DNA of 64,000 bases, taken from NCBI GenBank assembly GCA_026874595.1, contig CM049316.1, forward strand, positions 7,518,339-7,582,338. Direction: 5' to 3'. The notes below the pieces were generated by a model, which saw only the letters and a list, made by a program, of their open reading frames with translations, searched no databases and was not told where the DNA came from. This DNA comes from Sipunculus nudus (Eukaryota; Annelida; Sipuncula; Golfingiida; Sipunculidae). Positions 37,501-50,904 of the stretch are shown one piece after another (position 1 is the stretch's first letter; each line of letters starts with the position of its first letter). The translations under genes and the position numbers were made by a program.

Positions 37501-40500
37501 AGCTAATCATATCACCATGGCACTAACTTGAGAGCAGGATCGTCAGCGCAGCGCGTAAGCTATTCGATCAACAGGAAATGACTCTCAGGGACGTCAGAGC
37601 AGCAGGGTTAGCTAATCATATCAGCATGGCACTAACTTGAGAGCAGGATCGTCAGAGCAGCGGGTAAACTATTCGATCAACAGGAAATGACTTTCAGGGC
37701 CGTCAGAGCAGCAGGGTTAGCTAATCATATCAGCATGGCACTAACTTGAGAGCAGGATCGTCAGAGCAGCGGGTAAACTATTCGATCAACAGGAAATGAC
37801 TTTCAGGGCCGTCAGAGCAGCAGGGTTAGCTAATCATATCAGCATGGCACTAACTTGAGAGCAGGATCGTCAGCGCAGCGCGTAAGCTATTCGATCAACA
37901 GGAAATGACTCTCAGGGACGTCAGAGCAGCAGCGTTAGCTAATCATATCAGCATGGCACTAACTTGAGAGCAGGATCGTCAGAGCAGCGGGTAAACTATT
38001 CGATCAACAGGAAATGACTTTCAGGGACGTCAGAGCAGCAGGGTCAACTAATAATATCAGCATGGCACTAACTTGAGAGCAGGATCGTCAGCGCAGCGCG
38101 TAAGCTATTCGATCAACAGGAAATGACTCTCAGGGACGTCAGAGCAGCAGGGTTAGCTAATCATATCAGCATGGCACTAACTTGAGAGCAGGATCGTCAC
38201 AGCAGCGCGTAAACTTTTCGATCAACGTGAAATGACCCTCAGGACCGTCAGAGCAACAGGGTAAGCTTAACAGATCAGCATGGCACTAACTTGAGAGCAG
38301 GATCGTCAGAGCAGCAGGTATACTAATCGATCAGCATGTAATGACCCTCAGGACCGTCAGAGCAACAGGGTAAGCTTAACAGATCAGCATGGCACTAACT
38401 TGAGAGCAGGATCGTCAGAGCAGCAGGTATACTAATCGATCAGCATGTAATGACCCTCAGGACCGTCAGAGCAACAGGGTTAACTTAACAGATCAGCATG
38501 GCACTAACTTGAGAGCAGGATCGTCAGAGCAGCAGGTATACTAATCGATCAGCATGTAATGACCCTCAGGACCGTCAGAGCAACAGGGTTAACTTAACCG
38601 ATCAGCATGGCACTAACTTTAGAGCAGGATCGTCAGAGCAGCAGGTATACTAATTGATCAGCATGTAATGACCGTCAGGACCGTCAGAGCAACAGGGTTA
38701 ACTTAACAGATCAGCATGGCACTAACTTGAGAGCCGGATCGTCAGAGCAGCAGGTATACTAATCGATCAGCATGTAATGACCCTCAGGACCGTCAGAGCA
38801 GCAGGGTCAACTAATAATATCAGCATGGCACTAACTTGAGAGCAGGATCGTCAGAGCAGCAGGTATACTAATCGATCAGCATGTAATGACCCTCAGGACC
38901 GTCAGAGCAACAGGGTTAACTTAACAGATCAGCATGGCACTAACTTGAGAGCAGGATCGTCAGAGCAGCAGGTATACTAATCGATCAGCATGTAATGACC
39001 CTCAGGACCGTCAGAGCAACAGGGTTAACTTAACAGATCAGCATGGCACTAACTTGAGAGCAGGATCGTCAGAGCAGCAGGTATACTAATCGATCAGCAT
39101 GTAATGACCCTCAGGACCGTCAGAGCAACAGGGTTAACTTAACAGATCAGCATGGCACTAACTTGAGAGCCGGATCGTCAGAGCAGCAGGTATACTAATC
39201 GATCAGCATGTAATGACCCTCAGAACCGTCAGAGCAACAGGGTTAACTTAACAGATCAGCATGGCACTAACTTGAGAGCAGGATCGTCAGAGCAGCGCGT
39301 AAACCATTCGATCAACAGGAAATGCCTCTCAGGGACGTCAGAGCAGCAGGGTTAGCTAATCAGATCAGCATGGCACTAACTTGCGAGCAGGATTGTCAGA
39401 GCAGCGGATAATCCAATCGATCAACAGGAAATGACTCTCAGGGCCTTCAGAGCAGCAGGGTTAGCTTATCAGATCAGCATGGCATTAACTAGAGAGCGAT
39501 TTTGTCAGAGCAGCGGATAAACTAATCGATCAACAGGAAATGACTCTCAGGGCCTTCAGTGCACCAGGGTTAACTTAACAGATCAGCATGGCACTAACTT
39601 GAGAGCAGGATCATCAGAGCAGCGCATAAACTTTTCGATCAACAGGAAATGACTCTCAGGGCCTTCAGAGCAGCAAGGTTAGCTAATCAGATCAGCATGG
39701 CACTAACTTGAGAGCAGGATCGTCAGCGCAGCGGGTAAACTATTCGATCAACAGGAAATGACTCTCAGGGCCTTAAGAGCAGCAAGGTTAGCTAATCATA
39801 TCAGCATGGCACTTACTTGAGAGCAGGATCGTCAGAGCAGCGCGTAAACTATTCGATCAACAGGAAATGACTCTCAGGGCCTTCAGAGCAGCAGAGTTAG
39901 CTAATCATATCACCATGGCACTAACTTGAGAGCAGGATCGTCAGCGCAGCGCGTAAGCTATTCGATCAACAGGAAATGACTCTCAGGGACGTCAGAGCAG
40001 CAGGGTTAGCTAATCATATCAGCATGGCACTAACTTGAGAGCAGGATCGTCAGAGCAGCGGGTAAACTATTCGATCAACAGGAAATGACTTTCAGGGCCG
40101 TCAGAGCAGCAGGGTTAGCTAATCATATCAGCATGGCACTAACTTGAGAGCAGGATCGTCAGAGCAGCGGGTAAACTATTCGATCAACAGGAAATGACTT
40201 TCAGGGCCGTCAGAGCAGCAGGGTTAGCTAATCATATCAGCATGGCACTAACTTGAGAGCAGGATCGTCAGCGCAGCGCGTAAGCTATTCGATCAACAGG
40301 AAATGACTCTCAGGGACGTCAGAGCAGCAGCGTTAGCTAATCATATCAGCATGGCACTAACTTGAGAGCAGGATCGTCAGAGCAGCGGGTAAACTATTCG
40401 ATCAACAGGAAATGACTTTCAGGGACGTCAGAGCAGCAGGGTCAACTAATAATATCAGCATGGCACTAACTTGAGAGCAGGATCGTCAGCGCAGCGCGTA

Positions 40501-41545
40501 AGCTATTCGATCAACAGGAAATGACTCTCAGGGACGTCAGAGCAGCAGGGTTAGCTAATCATATCAGCATGGCACTAACTTGAGAGCAGGATCGTCACAG
40601 CAGCGCGTAAACTTTTCGATCAACGTGAAATGACCCTCAGGACCGTCAGAGCAACAGGGTAAGCTTAACAGATCAGCATGGCACTAACTTGAGAGCAGGA
40701 TCGTCAGAGCAGCAGGTATACTAATCGATCAGCATGTAATGACCCTCAGGACCGTCAGAGCAACAGGGTAAGCTTAACAGATCAGCATGGCACTAACTTG
40801 AGAGCAGGATCGTCAGAGCAGCAGGTATACTAATCGATCAGCATGTAATGACCCTCAGGACCGTCAGAGCAACAGGGTTAACTTAACAGATCAGCATGGC
40901 ACTAACTTGAGAGCAGGATCGTCAGAGCAGCAGGTATACTAATCGATCAGCATGTAATGACCCTCAGGACCGTCAGAGCAACAGGGTTAACTTAACCGAT
41001 CAGCATGGCACTAACTTTAGAGCAGGATCGTCAGAGCAGCAGGTATACTAATTGATCAGCATGTAATGACCGTCAGGACCGTCAGAGCAACAGGGTTAAC
41101 TTAACAGATCAGCATGGCACTAACTTGAGAGCCGGATCGTCAGAGCAGCAGGTATACTAATCGATCAGCATGTAATGATCCTCAGAACCGTCAGAGCAAC
41201 AGGGTTAACTTAACAGATCAGCATGGCACTAACTTGAGAGCAGGATTGTCAGAGCAGCAGGTATACTAATCGATCAGCATGTAATGACCCTAAGGACCGT
41301 CAGAGCAACAGGGTTAGCTAATCAGATCAGCGGGGCAGGAACTTGAGGGCAGGATATTCAGAGCAGCAGAGTAACCGAATCGATCAGCAGAAAATTAACC
41401 ATCAGGACCGTCAGAGAAGCAGGGTTAACAAATCAGATCATTGGGACACTTACTTGGGAGCAGGATCGTCAGAGCAACAGAGTAAACTAACAGATCAACA
41501 TGAAATGACTTTCAATGCCGTCAGAGTGGGGTAAGTTAATCAAAG
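34556..41545. repeat. 109-bp tandem satellite, about 64 monomers
   Basis: Every monomer contains GATCAGCATGGCACTAACTT, GAGAGCAGGATCGTCAGAGC and a GATCAACAGGAAATGACTCT-like block. The spacing is 108-109 bp (for example GATCAGCATGG at 34681, 34790, 34898, 35007 and 35115). At 34.68-35.86 kb monomers alternate between two types, giving a dimer of about 217 bp. From 36.4 kb a longer repeat unit is visible, described separately. The first monomer and those after 41330 are degenerate, as usual at array edges. The period is not a multiple of three and stops occur in every monomer, so it is non-coding. It lies only about 0.8 kb upstream of the receptor start. Confidence 0.97.
36403..41175. repeat. 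2,398-bp higher-order repeat, two tandem copies inside the satellite
   Basis: Monomer-specific variants recur exactly 2,398 bp apart. GCAGGGTCAACTAATAAT is at 36403 and 38801; AGGATTGTCAGAGCAGCGGA is at 36991 and 39389. 2,398 equals 22 x 109. Copy 1 is 36403-38800 and copy 2 is 38801 to about 41175. The copies look nearly identical by eye, including private variants such as GCGATTTTGTCAG. This indicates a recent tandem duplication of a 22-monomer block, or possibly an assembly duplication. Confidence 0.9.
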
Positions 41546-42347
41546 GACCAAGACAGGAACCTGTGAGCACCATATTAAATATTATTAGATCACAGACACA
41601 GGGATATTAGAGCATCACTGTAACTGTAGCATCACTGTAAATGAGTAACAGTTAACTAAACAGGAATATGAGAACAGCACAGTCAGAGCAGCAGAGTTAC
41701 AGTAATACAGGCAAAGAAGGACAAGGTGGCCAGATCATGAGAGTAAGAAAAGTGAGAAAATCAATGGAGTAAAAACAGACAGCCGATACAAAGATCTATC
41801 CAGGGTAGGAAAATAAAAACAGGACTGGTAAATCATTAAGATACCACAGGCCAATCAGAGCAGAAGCGTGGAGAACTCCAGTGTTCTCGGTCCATTTTAA
41901 AGACACGCATGCCACATACGTTCAAATTAAACCAATTACTGACATCGATTCTGCGTGGGCAATATAAAAATAGCGGGTTTGAAACAACTAATGTAACTCA
42001 TACAGGGCTTTGTTCAATATTTTATTGCAGTTTCGATAAACTCATGTACTTATGTAGTCATATTATATAGGTATTACTTGAGATGTCCATGCAGCAAGCA
42101 GGATTAACCTGGAGCCTTTCAGCCTGTTGGGGAAGCCCGCAGGTCACGGGGAGGACGCGCACACGTCATCCGGGTTTGAGAAGCCAGGATCAATCGTCGA
42201 GCTGCAGCTTCAGTAGTGAGCCGGCTGGCTGGGTGAGCGGCTGGATCAAGCAGCCAGTCAGTAATGAATGAAAGCTCGCGTACTCGCGCCAAGCCGGGAG
42301 CGGCCTGCAGCGGTTTACATGCCCCGCCCCAACAACAGATGTAGAAC
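41546..42347 (+). promoter_or_regulatory. Upstream region and probable 5' UTR of the receptor gene
   Basis: Sequence turns GC- and CpG-richer from about 42080 to 42347, unlike the AT-rich surroundings, as expected for a 5' UTR or promoter. A TATATAG string lies at 42064. CTGCAGCTTCAG at about 42199-42210 could be a splice acceptor for an untranslated upstream exon. An in-frame TAG at 42342-42344, just before the ATG, closes the reading frame. The transcription start cannot be placed from sequence alone. Confidence 0.4.
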
Positions 42348-44444
42348 ATGGCTTACCTTAACGTCCCGTACCTGGCTGTGTACACATGGATATACATAAC
42401 AGTTTTACAATTAATTAATGTGCGATGTCACTACGGTCATCAGCGTCAGTATGAAGAACCAGCCGACGTTAACCTTGGGGCTATTTTTTCGGTCCACGTG
42501 TTTGACAGCCAGCACCCATGCGGAATTCGCCTGAGGGACATAAATTCAATACAGACAGTAGAGGCGATAGTTTTTGCCATCTCTCAGGTAAATGCAGATA
42601 AAAACATTCTACCTAATTTAAAATTAGGATTTGTTATATTAGACGACTGTGCTAAAGATACGACCGCGCTTGAGAACGCGTTAGCTTTTATGCCTAAGCG
42701 CATGCGCACTGATGATGGAAGATGCAGTTTGCAGTGTAGCCCAGATTCATCTAGCAGCTCCAGGTTTCATGATGTAATCGGAGTAATCGGTGCTGAAAGT
42801 AGTCCGTCCACGATCATGGTGGCCAACGTACTTACTGCGTTTAAAATTCCGCAGATCAGTCCGACCGCCACTAGCGATACGCTTAGCGACACAAAGCGTT
42901 TTCCGTTTTTCATGAGGATGGTTCCGCCGGACCGATATCAAGTGAGTGTCATTGTTGACGTATTACGTTATTTTAATTGGACGTACGTGTCTGTCGTTTA
43001 CTCAGAAGGAGGCTACGGCGCAAAAGCTGCCGAACATTTGAAAGACGTAGCTTCCTCTAATGGGATTTGTATAGGTAACATGCAGCGCGTATCCCCCGCT
43101 CAAGACATCAGTCTTTTCTCTGACGTCGTTAACTCACTCGCTATGAGCTCAGCGAAAGTTGTTGTATTATTCGCCGATCAGGAAGAAACTAAATACTTAT
43201 TTTCAGCTGTTAAGAAGGCAGGCTTGATCGGCCATTTTGTGTGGGTTGGCAGTGATGGCCTAGCTTATAACATCGATGACTTGGATGAATTTTCGAACGT
43301 CGCCCTCGGTGCCTTGGCGGTGAAAGCGTATTCCGAACCCGTAACAAGATTCCAGGAGCACTTTGAAAAACTGAACCCGGATAATAACAATGGAAACCCG
43401 TGGATAACCGAGATGTGGGAGTACGGCTTCAACTGCAGCTGGAACGACAGCAGCATGCCGGCGTGCTCAAACTTTTCAAGTATCGTTGAATCCCCGGCCT
43501 ATAAACCAAGCAAACTGGTGTCGATTTTTATTGATACAGTGCACGTGTTCGCGAAAGCCCTGCATGAGTTTATTGAAGAGGTGTGTCAAGTGACAACACC
43601 AGCTGGATTAAAGGCTTGTATTGATACCAATCAATATTTCCAGTTCCTGAAGACCACTAACTTTACAGGAGAAATCGGCCCGATATCATTTGATGATAAA
43701 GGAGACCTAATTGGGCGATATGAAATCTTGAATGTTCGCCCTGATGGAGAATCGGCCGTGACGGCTGTCCGAGTTGGTGTTTGGGATTCGAGGACGCTAG
43801 AACTTGAGGAGATTAACTTAACAGGAATTTACTGGCCGGATTCACACGCTGTGGTACCAAAGTCCTGGTGCGGCGAGGAATGTACGCCGGGACAAGTCTA
43901 CACGTACACTAAAGACACGTGCTGCTGGGAATGTAGAAACTGCAGCGTGAACCAAAGGACCGCATCTAACGCCACCAAGTGTCAAACATGTGAACAATTT
44001 ACATGGCCGGCCGCGCCATATTTCACTACGTGTGAACCAATTCCCGCTGAACATTTAACATGGTCTGACCCGCTGGTAGTCATCATGACAGTCGCTGCTG
44101 TATGCGGCGTTCTGGGGTGTATAGGGATGCTAGCAGTGTACGTTAGCCACAACGAGGCTCGCGTCATTAAGGCTACGAGTCGGGAACTTAGCTACATCAT
44201 GCTTTTCGGCCTCCTCAGCCAATATGGCCTTGTGTTTTCGTTACTATCGTTACCTACCACCGCTAGTTGTCATAGTAACTTCATTGGCTTCAATCTGAGT
44301 TTTGCTCTTGTGTATGCGCCTTTAATGGTAAAAACTAACCGGATCTACCGTATATTTAATGCCGGACGACGGACGATACGTCTCCCGTCATGCACCAGCC
44401 CGCATGCGCAGGTCATAATCACTATGTCCTTCATCTCCATACAG
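42348..44444 (+). CDS. Metabotropic-glutamate-receptor-like class C GPCR, 5' coding exon
   Basis: This exon encodes 699 residues of a plasma-membrane receptor. The start is fixed by an in-frame TAG two codons upstream and by a hydrophobic signal peptide (about 1-27). The Venus-flytrap domain spans about 40-500 and begins VNLGAIFSVH. A cysteine-rich domain (508-562) has all nine expected cysteines and ends CEPIP. TM1 is about 574-599, TM2 613-635, TM3 about 642-662 with the KTNRI motif at 662-666 and C641 before TM3; TM4 starts near 687. Compared with mGlu1, S152, T175, D195, Y223 and D303 match S165, T188, D208, Y236 and D318, which hold the alpha-amino acid, and K389 matches K409. However, N66, T70 and N308 replace Y74, R78 and R323, which bind the side chain. 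It should couple to G proteins; its ligand may not be glutamate. The exon ends CATACAG|GTATGT in phase 0. TM4-TM7 and the tail are missing from the window. Confidence 0.93.
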
Positions 44445-44450
44445 GTATGT
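44445..44450 (+). other. 5' splice donor of the receptor exon
   Basis: CAG|GTATGT is a strong donor consensus. It falls in TM4 right after the residues FISIQ, between codons. The frame beyond it (to 44489) reads VCVTSHFW and loses similarity to the receptor family, confirming the exon end. Confidence 0.9.
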
Positions 44451-47400
44451 GTTACATCTCATTTTTGGTATAATCATATTCATATTTAACATCAACAGTA
44501 TGAAATATCCCGCCTTTTCGATACATATACAGCATGAAAATAAAAAGACAGTTCTCGTCAAGGTAAGAAAATTATTAACAGTATTTGCACCATTCGACAC
44601 TTGAATCAAAGCTATTTACTAAAGCAGCAGATCACTGGATTCCGCAGGGTTGTATCCTTAATTAGATATACGGCATATCTAAACTTATGAGTTGAGTATT
44701 TTTATATTGAAACATAAGCCAGCACATGAGGGATATTTCTGCTATATACCAGTAACCAAAGCAACATGCAACATGCGAGACATATCATGACCTATATGGA
44801 AGGTAAAAAAAGATTTAACTTATTTGGACAAAACCCATAAAATAGGCTTACTTATATACTAGGATTATTTCTAATGCACAATAAGGTAAATAAGGTGAGA
44901 TATATCATAATGTTATTTATAACGTACCCTGGATATCATGTGCCTGAGGTGTATAACTTTCGCCGGTCTACAGAGAGTTTCGGTCTTTGATAGGGTTAAA
45001 TTACTAAATAATCAATTTTTACGGTATTTACACGTTATCACATACCACAATTGCTTGAAAATGTCTCGTCCTTGATAAAACTGAAAAGTGTGCCACACAA
45101 AGATGAATACGTGATTGCCATTTTAAGGGTCCAAAACTTATAAATATGTAGTCGTTAAAGATCGTGTTTTAAGGGAAACAACATACGTTTACTTATTTAT
45201 AAATATAGTTAAAATCTGATAATATAAGAAGAAAAGCGGAGGTTTAAACTATTCTTCTTCTCAGGCAGCTAACAAAAGATTAAGATTCACAGACCAAAGC
45301 TAAGTCAGGGCTAACATCTCTCTGGGAGACCGTATCCTGGAACTAGAACAAAACTAGTAGAATACACCAGACTTTGATGTATTTTTATCCACGATACACC
45401 TGCTTAGCCTTCAGCGTTCTACGCGGTTTCATATAAAATAGTCCGCCTCTGTACCTATCCACACTTGCTACACGCAGGCTTGGTGGAAGCATTTTTAGAT
45501 TGGATAGGCTCACCGGGTACACATCCATACAAGCCATGCATGAAGCCGCTGTCTGAAGCCTATCCCCCTCCCTTTTTTTTTTTAATGTTGAAGTTCCAGA
45601 TTTCCCATTCATGGCCCTTTAATTTACGGGATGTTTGATAGTCCAGTTATTGCTGCTTTCAGAGTGTTATTTATAGACGTTTCCTATAATAAGCCATTTT
45701 CTTATATTTATTCCTGCAACATTAAACTTTGGTTTCATTTAGTAAATTAAGCCTGTATGACTCATTATTTTATTTCAGCTTACTATTCAAAACTTTTCTT
45801 TTAAGTTATAAGAAAGAAATTACCTAATTTCAAAGAGCACTTAAATAAGATTTAAATTTTGCTTAAGAGCTGGCCCCGCGTTTCGCCTAATATCGGTGAG
45901 GGTCTAGCCGGTCATGCCTCACCGCTTCCGCCGGCCCTGAGACGTCTCATTAATAATCTTCGATCATATAACGGATTTAAAGAAAAACGTGAACAGCCTT
46001 CAATACCTTTGCATGATGTATCTTCTTTTAATGTCAAAGATTGGAACAACAAATAATTTTGCGTAAATTGATTATTGATTCGTTTCGAAAAAATTAATTA
46101 TTAAGTTACTGAGGCGCTGACGTTTTCACGTATGTGACGTATCAAACCGGGTTAGCGTATTTTTTTATCTTAGCGTTTAAAGTTCAAGACAACTGCTTAC
46201 ACAGGTACGATCCAACGATAAATATACTGTTAGTTTACGTTTATTTGTCATACGTCACTTTTAGCAAGTTCATTGTTACCATCCATATGCTTCTTCTGTG
46301 TTTAGATTTCTTGAAAGTTTTCACCCCAAGAACGGTTAAATATAAGGAGATATTATTGACTGAGAGCATCCATTATCAATATTTTGGATGGAATAATAAT
46401 ACAACATTACTATAAAAGAGAAGTAAAACGATTGGGGACGTGGCTCTATTTGCAGAATAACCACTGTTGTAGAATGGGATTAGAAAGATAAACATATCGT
46501 CATGGTAACTTTATTTCCGTCATCATATTTACGAAATGACTGGGCACTAATGTATACAGATTAGAAAGAAAGAAAATAATAAAAAAAAAACACACACAGA
46601 AAAATGAAGATAGAACTACGGTAACTAATTTAAGGTATGAACATGGTAATAATCAATGATATAGCAATATACAGGAGGAAACAGCGCAAACACTTACTTA
46701 CAGTCTGAAAGGTTCCACAGGACAATGGATATGATCTAGCAGACTTAATGAGAAACGAAGTTCCAACTGATTAACTCGACGGCAAGGAATCTAACGATTT
46801 GTGTTAACCGTTAATTGGCGTCAGTGGTGGGATTACAGCTCCCAGGGCTACTAATAAAACCTCCCGTGGTGACGAGACGAGATTTTAATCGACTCCTAGA
46901 CAGTAAAAGAGCGGATACAGAGCAAGGATTGAGGATGGAGAGGAAAGACTGAATCCTTTACAGGCGCTTGTCGCATATAGATCTGTCCCTGGGACGTCTT
47001 CAGGGTGTGATTTGGTTTGTAAGGACAGTTTAAAATGGGCGTCATCAGCAATGCATCCCTTAAACCGATACTTTTGTGGCCCATCCTGTTGTTTTTTTTT
47101 TTTATCAAATTGGGCGTATGCGTGTAAAATCAAGTTTATTTTCTCAGGTTTATTTTCGGGGAGGCTTTTATGAGAATGCAAGCACGAATAGATCCTTGAT
47201 CTCTCTGAATTAGACGTCTTAAATAGACAATTCCCTGCTCACTGGTGACACCTGTAAAATACACTCACGATCAACGCTCAGCTGTTCAGCTGTTCGGACC
47301 TGTTATATCATGGAGGTATAACAAGAGTACAACTCCATGGTTATACTGAGGAAGAAGATCACGTTTTCTTAAATCTCAATGGTAACATCTGGCTTGTATC

Positions 47401-48645
47401 TGACGACACTTGACAACTCGATTATGTGACGTCAGCTGACCCACACACAGCAGACGATCATGACGTATTTTAGGAAGTTGCATGAATTGTCTTAAAATTT
47501 TTATAGTCATACCTCATTTTAACTGTTACTCCTACATGTGTAGTATAAGGATATGAATAAATGGAAAAAAACTAAGAAATTTCAAGTTTAAAGCTAGAAA
47601 TTCACATTACTTTTCTGTGTAATGTACGGGACTTACTGTGCATACATGTTAACACACTCTAGGTAATTCCTGTTAAGAAAAGTCCTTTTGTGATGGAATT
47701 ATAACGTACCTCAAAGCTGTCAGTGAACACAGCAATGTTGACATAAGGAAAAAAAATCATATAATTCATTATTGAGGTGGTTGGTTGCATCTTTGCTGAA
47801 GTTGAAAGGTCACTATAGTTGCACAACTCTGGTTATTCTGCCTTGCCGGTTGTGTCCTTGCTGGATGTGTCTGTGTTACTTTGGCAGCCCCCCACATGTT
47901 ATAAACGCGTAGATATAAATACAACGAACATCATGTGTGAGATGGATTTGCCGTCTTTGGCCTACTTTTATGAATGGTTGAAATGATGACCTATAGTTAA
48001 TAGACCTTAGATATCGAAATAGGCTCCTTCAAATTTGATCATTTCTTATTGTTATCCCCGATACGTTCCATGCTATAAGTTACCATCAGTGTTGTGGTAG
48101 GTCTATATCCAGGGGATCATCATTAAAGAAGAATTACTTTCTTAATGCTGAGATATGTGCTGGAGTAGAATGGAATAAAGGACGTCCCCGGAGTCGGTCA
48201 TTTTGCCTGGTTAAGTTACCATGAATGGTAACCTTGTGTAGCAGTTTATCTTGTACAAGTTCCATGAAATATTATGCCGAGTTAACTACATCCATTGACT
48301 GAATATTTATCCGATATTCTGACCTCCCTGGATTGGTTGCAACTCACCCGGATCCAAGATAGAAATACTGCTCTGTCTGAGCCGGTCTGACTTTCCTCCT
48401 CTGGGTCATTGATACCACTGGTCCAGTAATAAGTATCCAGATAAAATCGGCATTAACGATTTCGAGGTTCCAATTCTAATTTATCTTTATGTGCATGCCA
48501 TCGGAAAGCAATATTATAAGTATGATTAACAATATATTTAGTGACGTCAATTTATCATCAAATGGGTGGGGAAGGGTGGTGATGACTTTGAGTAGGAGGC
48601 TAATCATAGTTAGGACAACTCTTTTATAAACACACACACACACAC

Positions 48646-48651
<6 letters not shown>

Positions 48652-48692
<41 letters not shown>
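48652..48692. repeat. (CA)n then (TA)n microsatellite
   Basis: A short CA run just upstream (about 48629-48646) is followed by a TA run of about 20 units. Confidence 0.95.
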
Positions 48693-48698
<6 letters not shown>

Positions 48699-49202
48699 CC
48701 TTTTATTGTCTGTTTGGCACATTTCATATATATTACAAGTATAAGGTTTTATAAAATAAGGTACTATGTTTCCGCTGAAGTTACTTCTAATCCAGGTTTA
48801 GACGTAATATTTCATAAATAGAACCAAAGTCTTAATTTTAATTTTCAATATTTTTCTTTTCAATATATAAATATTATCCTCTTAAAAGCAGAGGTATGAT
48901 TAAATTGGCCAACACCCCCCCCCCCCCCCTTGTTAAAAGGAGGGAGATATATAACCCCCCCCCCCCCCGCCTGTTGTGAAGCCCCTGAATGTATTTATGA
49001 AAATAAAGCGACTCCACGTTGTCGCTTGAAAATTTCCAAAACGGGCATACCTTTGAAAATTGTTAACATAAATAACTAGATTTCGTTCCACATGATACTT
49101 TTTTGTGTGTTTTTCAGGACGTTATTTATGACAAAGAAAATGCGTGAGAAGTTTGCGTTCTATTTGTATTTGATAAGCAGGTATGCCTCAAGGTGTATAT
49201 TA

Positions 49203-49211
<9 letters not shown>

Positions 49212-49258
<47 letters not shown>
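49212..49258. repeat. (TA)n microsatellite
   Basis: A TA run of about 22 units preceded by GTGTGTGTG. Confidence 0.95.
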
Positions 49259-49261
<3 letters not shown>

Positions 49262-50904
49262 TTATCTTATTCTATGAAAGCGGAGCAAAAAATTATGCGG
49301 CCATTGCTGGCAAGCCGTACAGCTGAAATGACCACATCGTGACCAACAGGGTGCATTCACGTGCCTCCTGAGTGGGTTATGAAATATCTGCACGCTTCAT
49401 TGCACCAGGGAGTCCTACGTGCTTCCACTCTCAAACATTATTTCATTAATAACTAGTAGTATGAATATACTCATATACGTATGTAGTACACATCAGCCTT
49501 AATAGTAAAGTCATGAACATTTGAACACTTATTCAAAGATACATTTAATCTTTCATCACGGTATAGACTTGGTGAATTTGAAGTTATAAACATGTGCAGT
49601 AATCGGCCTCTGGTCAGATTACCATTAACTGAAATCGATATGGGGTTACTGTCACCTGGTCAAAACACTGATCGATGTTAAAGTCGGCACGGACCGGACC
49701 TTAATGAATGTAGACCGATCTAGTGTATTTGTGAAATGTAAGATTATAAAATATATCAGCCTGGTTGGTTTCGATTCATAGTAACCGACACACACACGCA
49801 CTTACATACATATATATGTAAATTATACTGACCCTTCTGATTGATTTTGAATCTTTCAGCAACATTTAGCGTTCTGCACGACACAGGCAATGACAATCTC
49901 CACGGGATAGCTGTCACAGTGCCGTAACCTTCCAGGGCGTGAAAGACTCTGCTAAACTCTTATGATATTTTCTGTTTTGTTGGTCATGCACTCCCTAAAG
50001 CACTTTTGAAAGGAACAAAATAGATCTAAATTCGGCTCCTTGAACAGAGATGTGAAAAAAGTTAAAAGAACCGACCTTTAACACCAAAAAAGTATACCCC
50101 CTATGGACGGTGTATGGAAAACAATAGCCACAGTTTGACCCATTTTAGCAGTATTAGAATTGGACCCATATTACACCAAGTATTTGATAATGAGGCTATC
50201 TCCTAACAACTATCTCCTTAGATTATGGTGGCCTGTTTCATTAAGCCAATATAGATAATATTGTAATACGGGACACTCTTGTCATTGTGACCTTCAGGTA
50301 ACATAGTAGTCAAAGTGACTGTCTGGTAATACTGAATTTCCTGATTGCAGTAATCGTATGGTGGCAGTGATTGAAAAGCAATGAACGAGCGATCTATCAT
50401 ATTGACTTCATGGTCACAAAATAACAGGCGGGGTAACCAGTGTTAAGTTCCCTCGCAGGTCTCGATCATGCTGCTGAATTAATCTCTATAAGGTCACCAG
50501 GCAGTTACAGAGAGTCATACAATAGACTGAAGCCTACCTGCATGCAAAACGAAGCCCTAATCTGTATGATGGAGTATTGTCTCCAAGTCAGATCAAATGC
50601 AAATGTCCCGACTTCTATCTTAAGTGGTGTGTATTTACATTTAAGGTGCCTTTTCCGTTATCTGATGTCTATTTACTCAAGATAATCCTTTGAATCCTTT
50701 ATAAATATAAGCCACAAAACGCCGGCCCCACCGCTTTCAGGCTGTTCGTTTTGTTCATATCCATGTGTTAAAGGCCCTTTTTCCATCATCGCGTTTCCGC
50801 TTGCGGAAATATCTCTACAGTGTAAACCATGTATACCGCTTCCATTATCGCGTGTCTTGCTTTCTTGGAAATGCTTTCTTGGAAAATGGGCCAAATGATT
50901 CAAA

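Noticed and set aside
34556-41545. CRISPR-like repeat array
   Set aside because: There are no unique spacers. The whole 109-bp unit is repeated, and the genome is animal.
42747-42941. Genes antisense to the receptor exon (also 43265-43456, 43842-44167)
   Set aside because: Short shadows of the real coding frame.
45859-46056. A downstream exon of the receptor gene
   Set aside because: The translated residues have no transmembrane character and no class C receptor motifs.
46134-46415. TM4-TM7 exon of the receptor
   Set aside because: It is hydrophobic but lacks every conserved class C signature and has no acceptor with matching phase.
47420-47440. CRE site (TGACGTCA) as a regulatory element; also TGACGTCA-like at about 11317
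   Set aside because: A single 8-bp match in non-coding DNA is expected by chance and has no promoter context.
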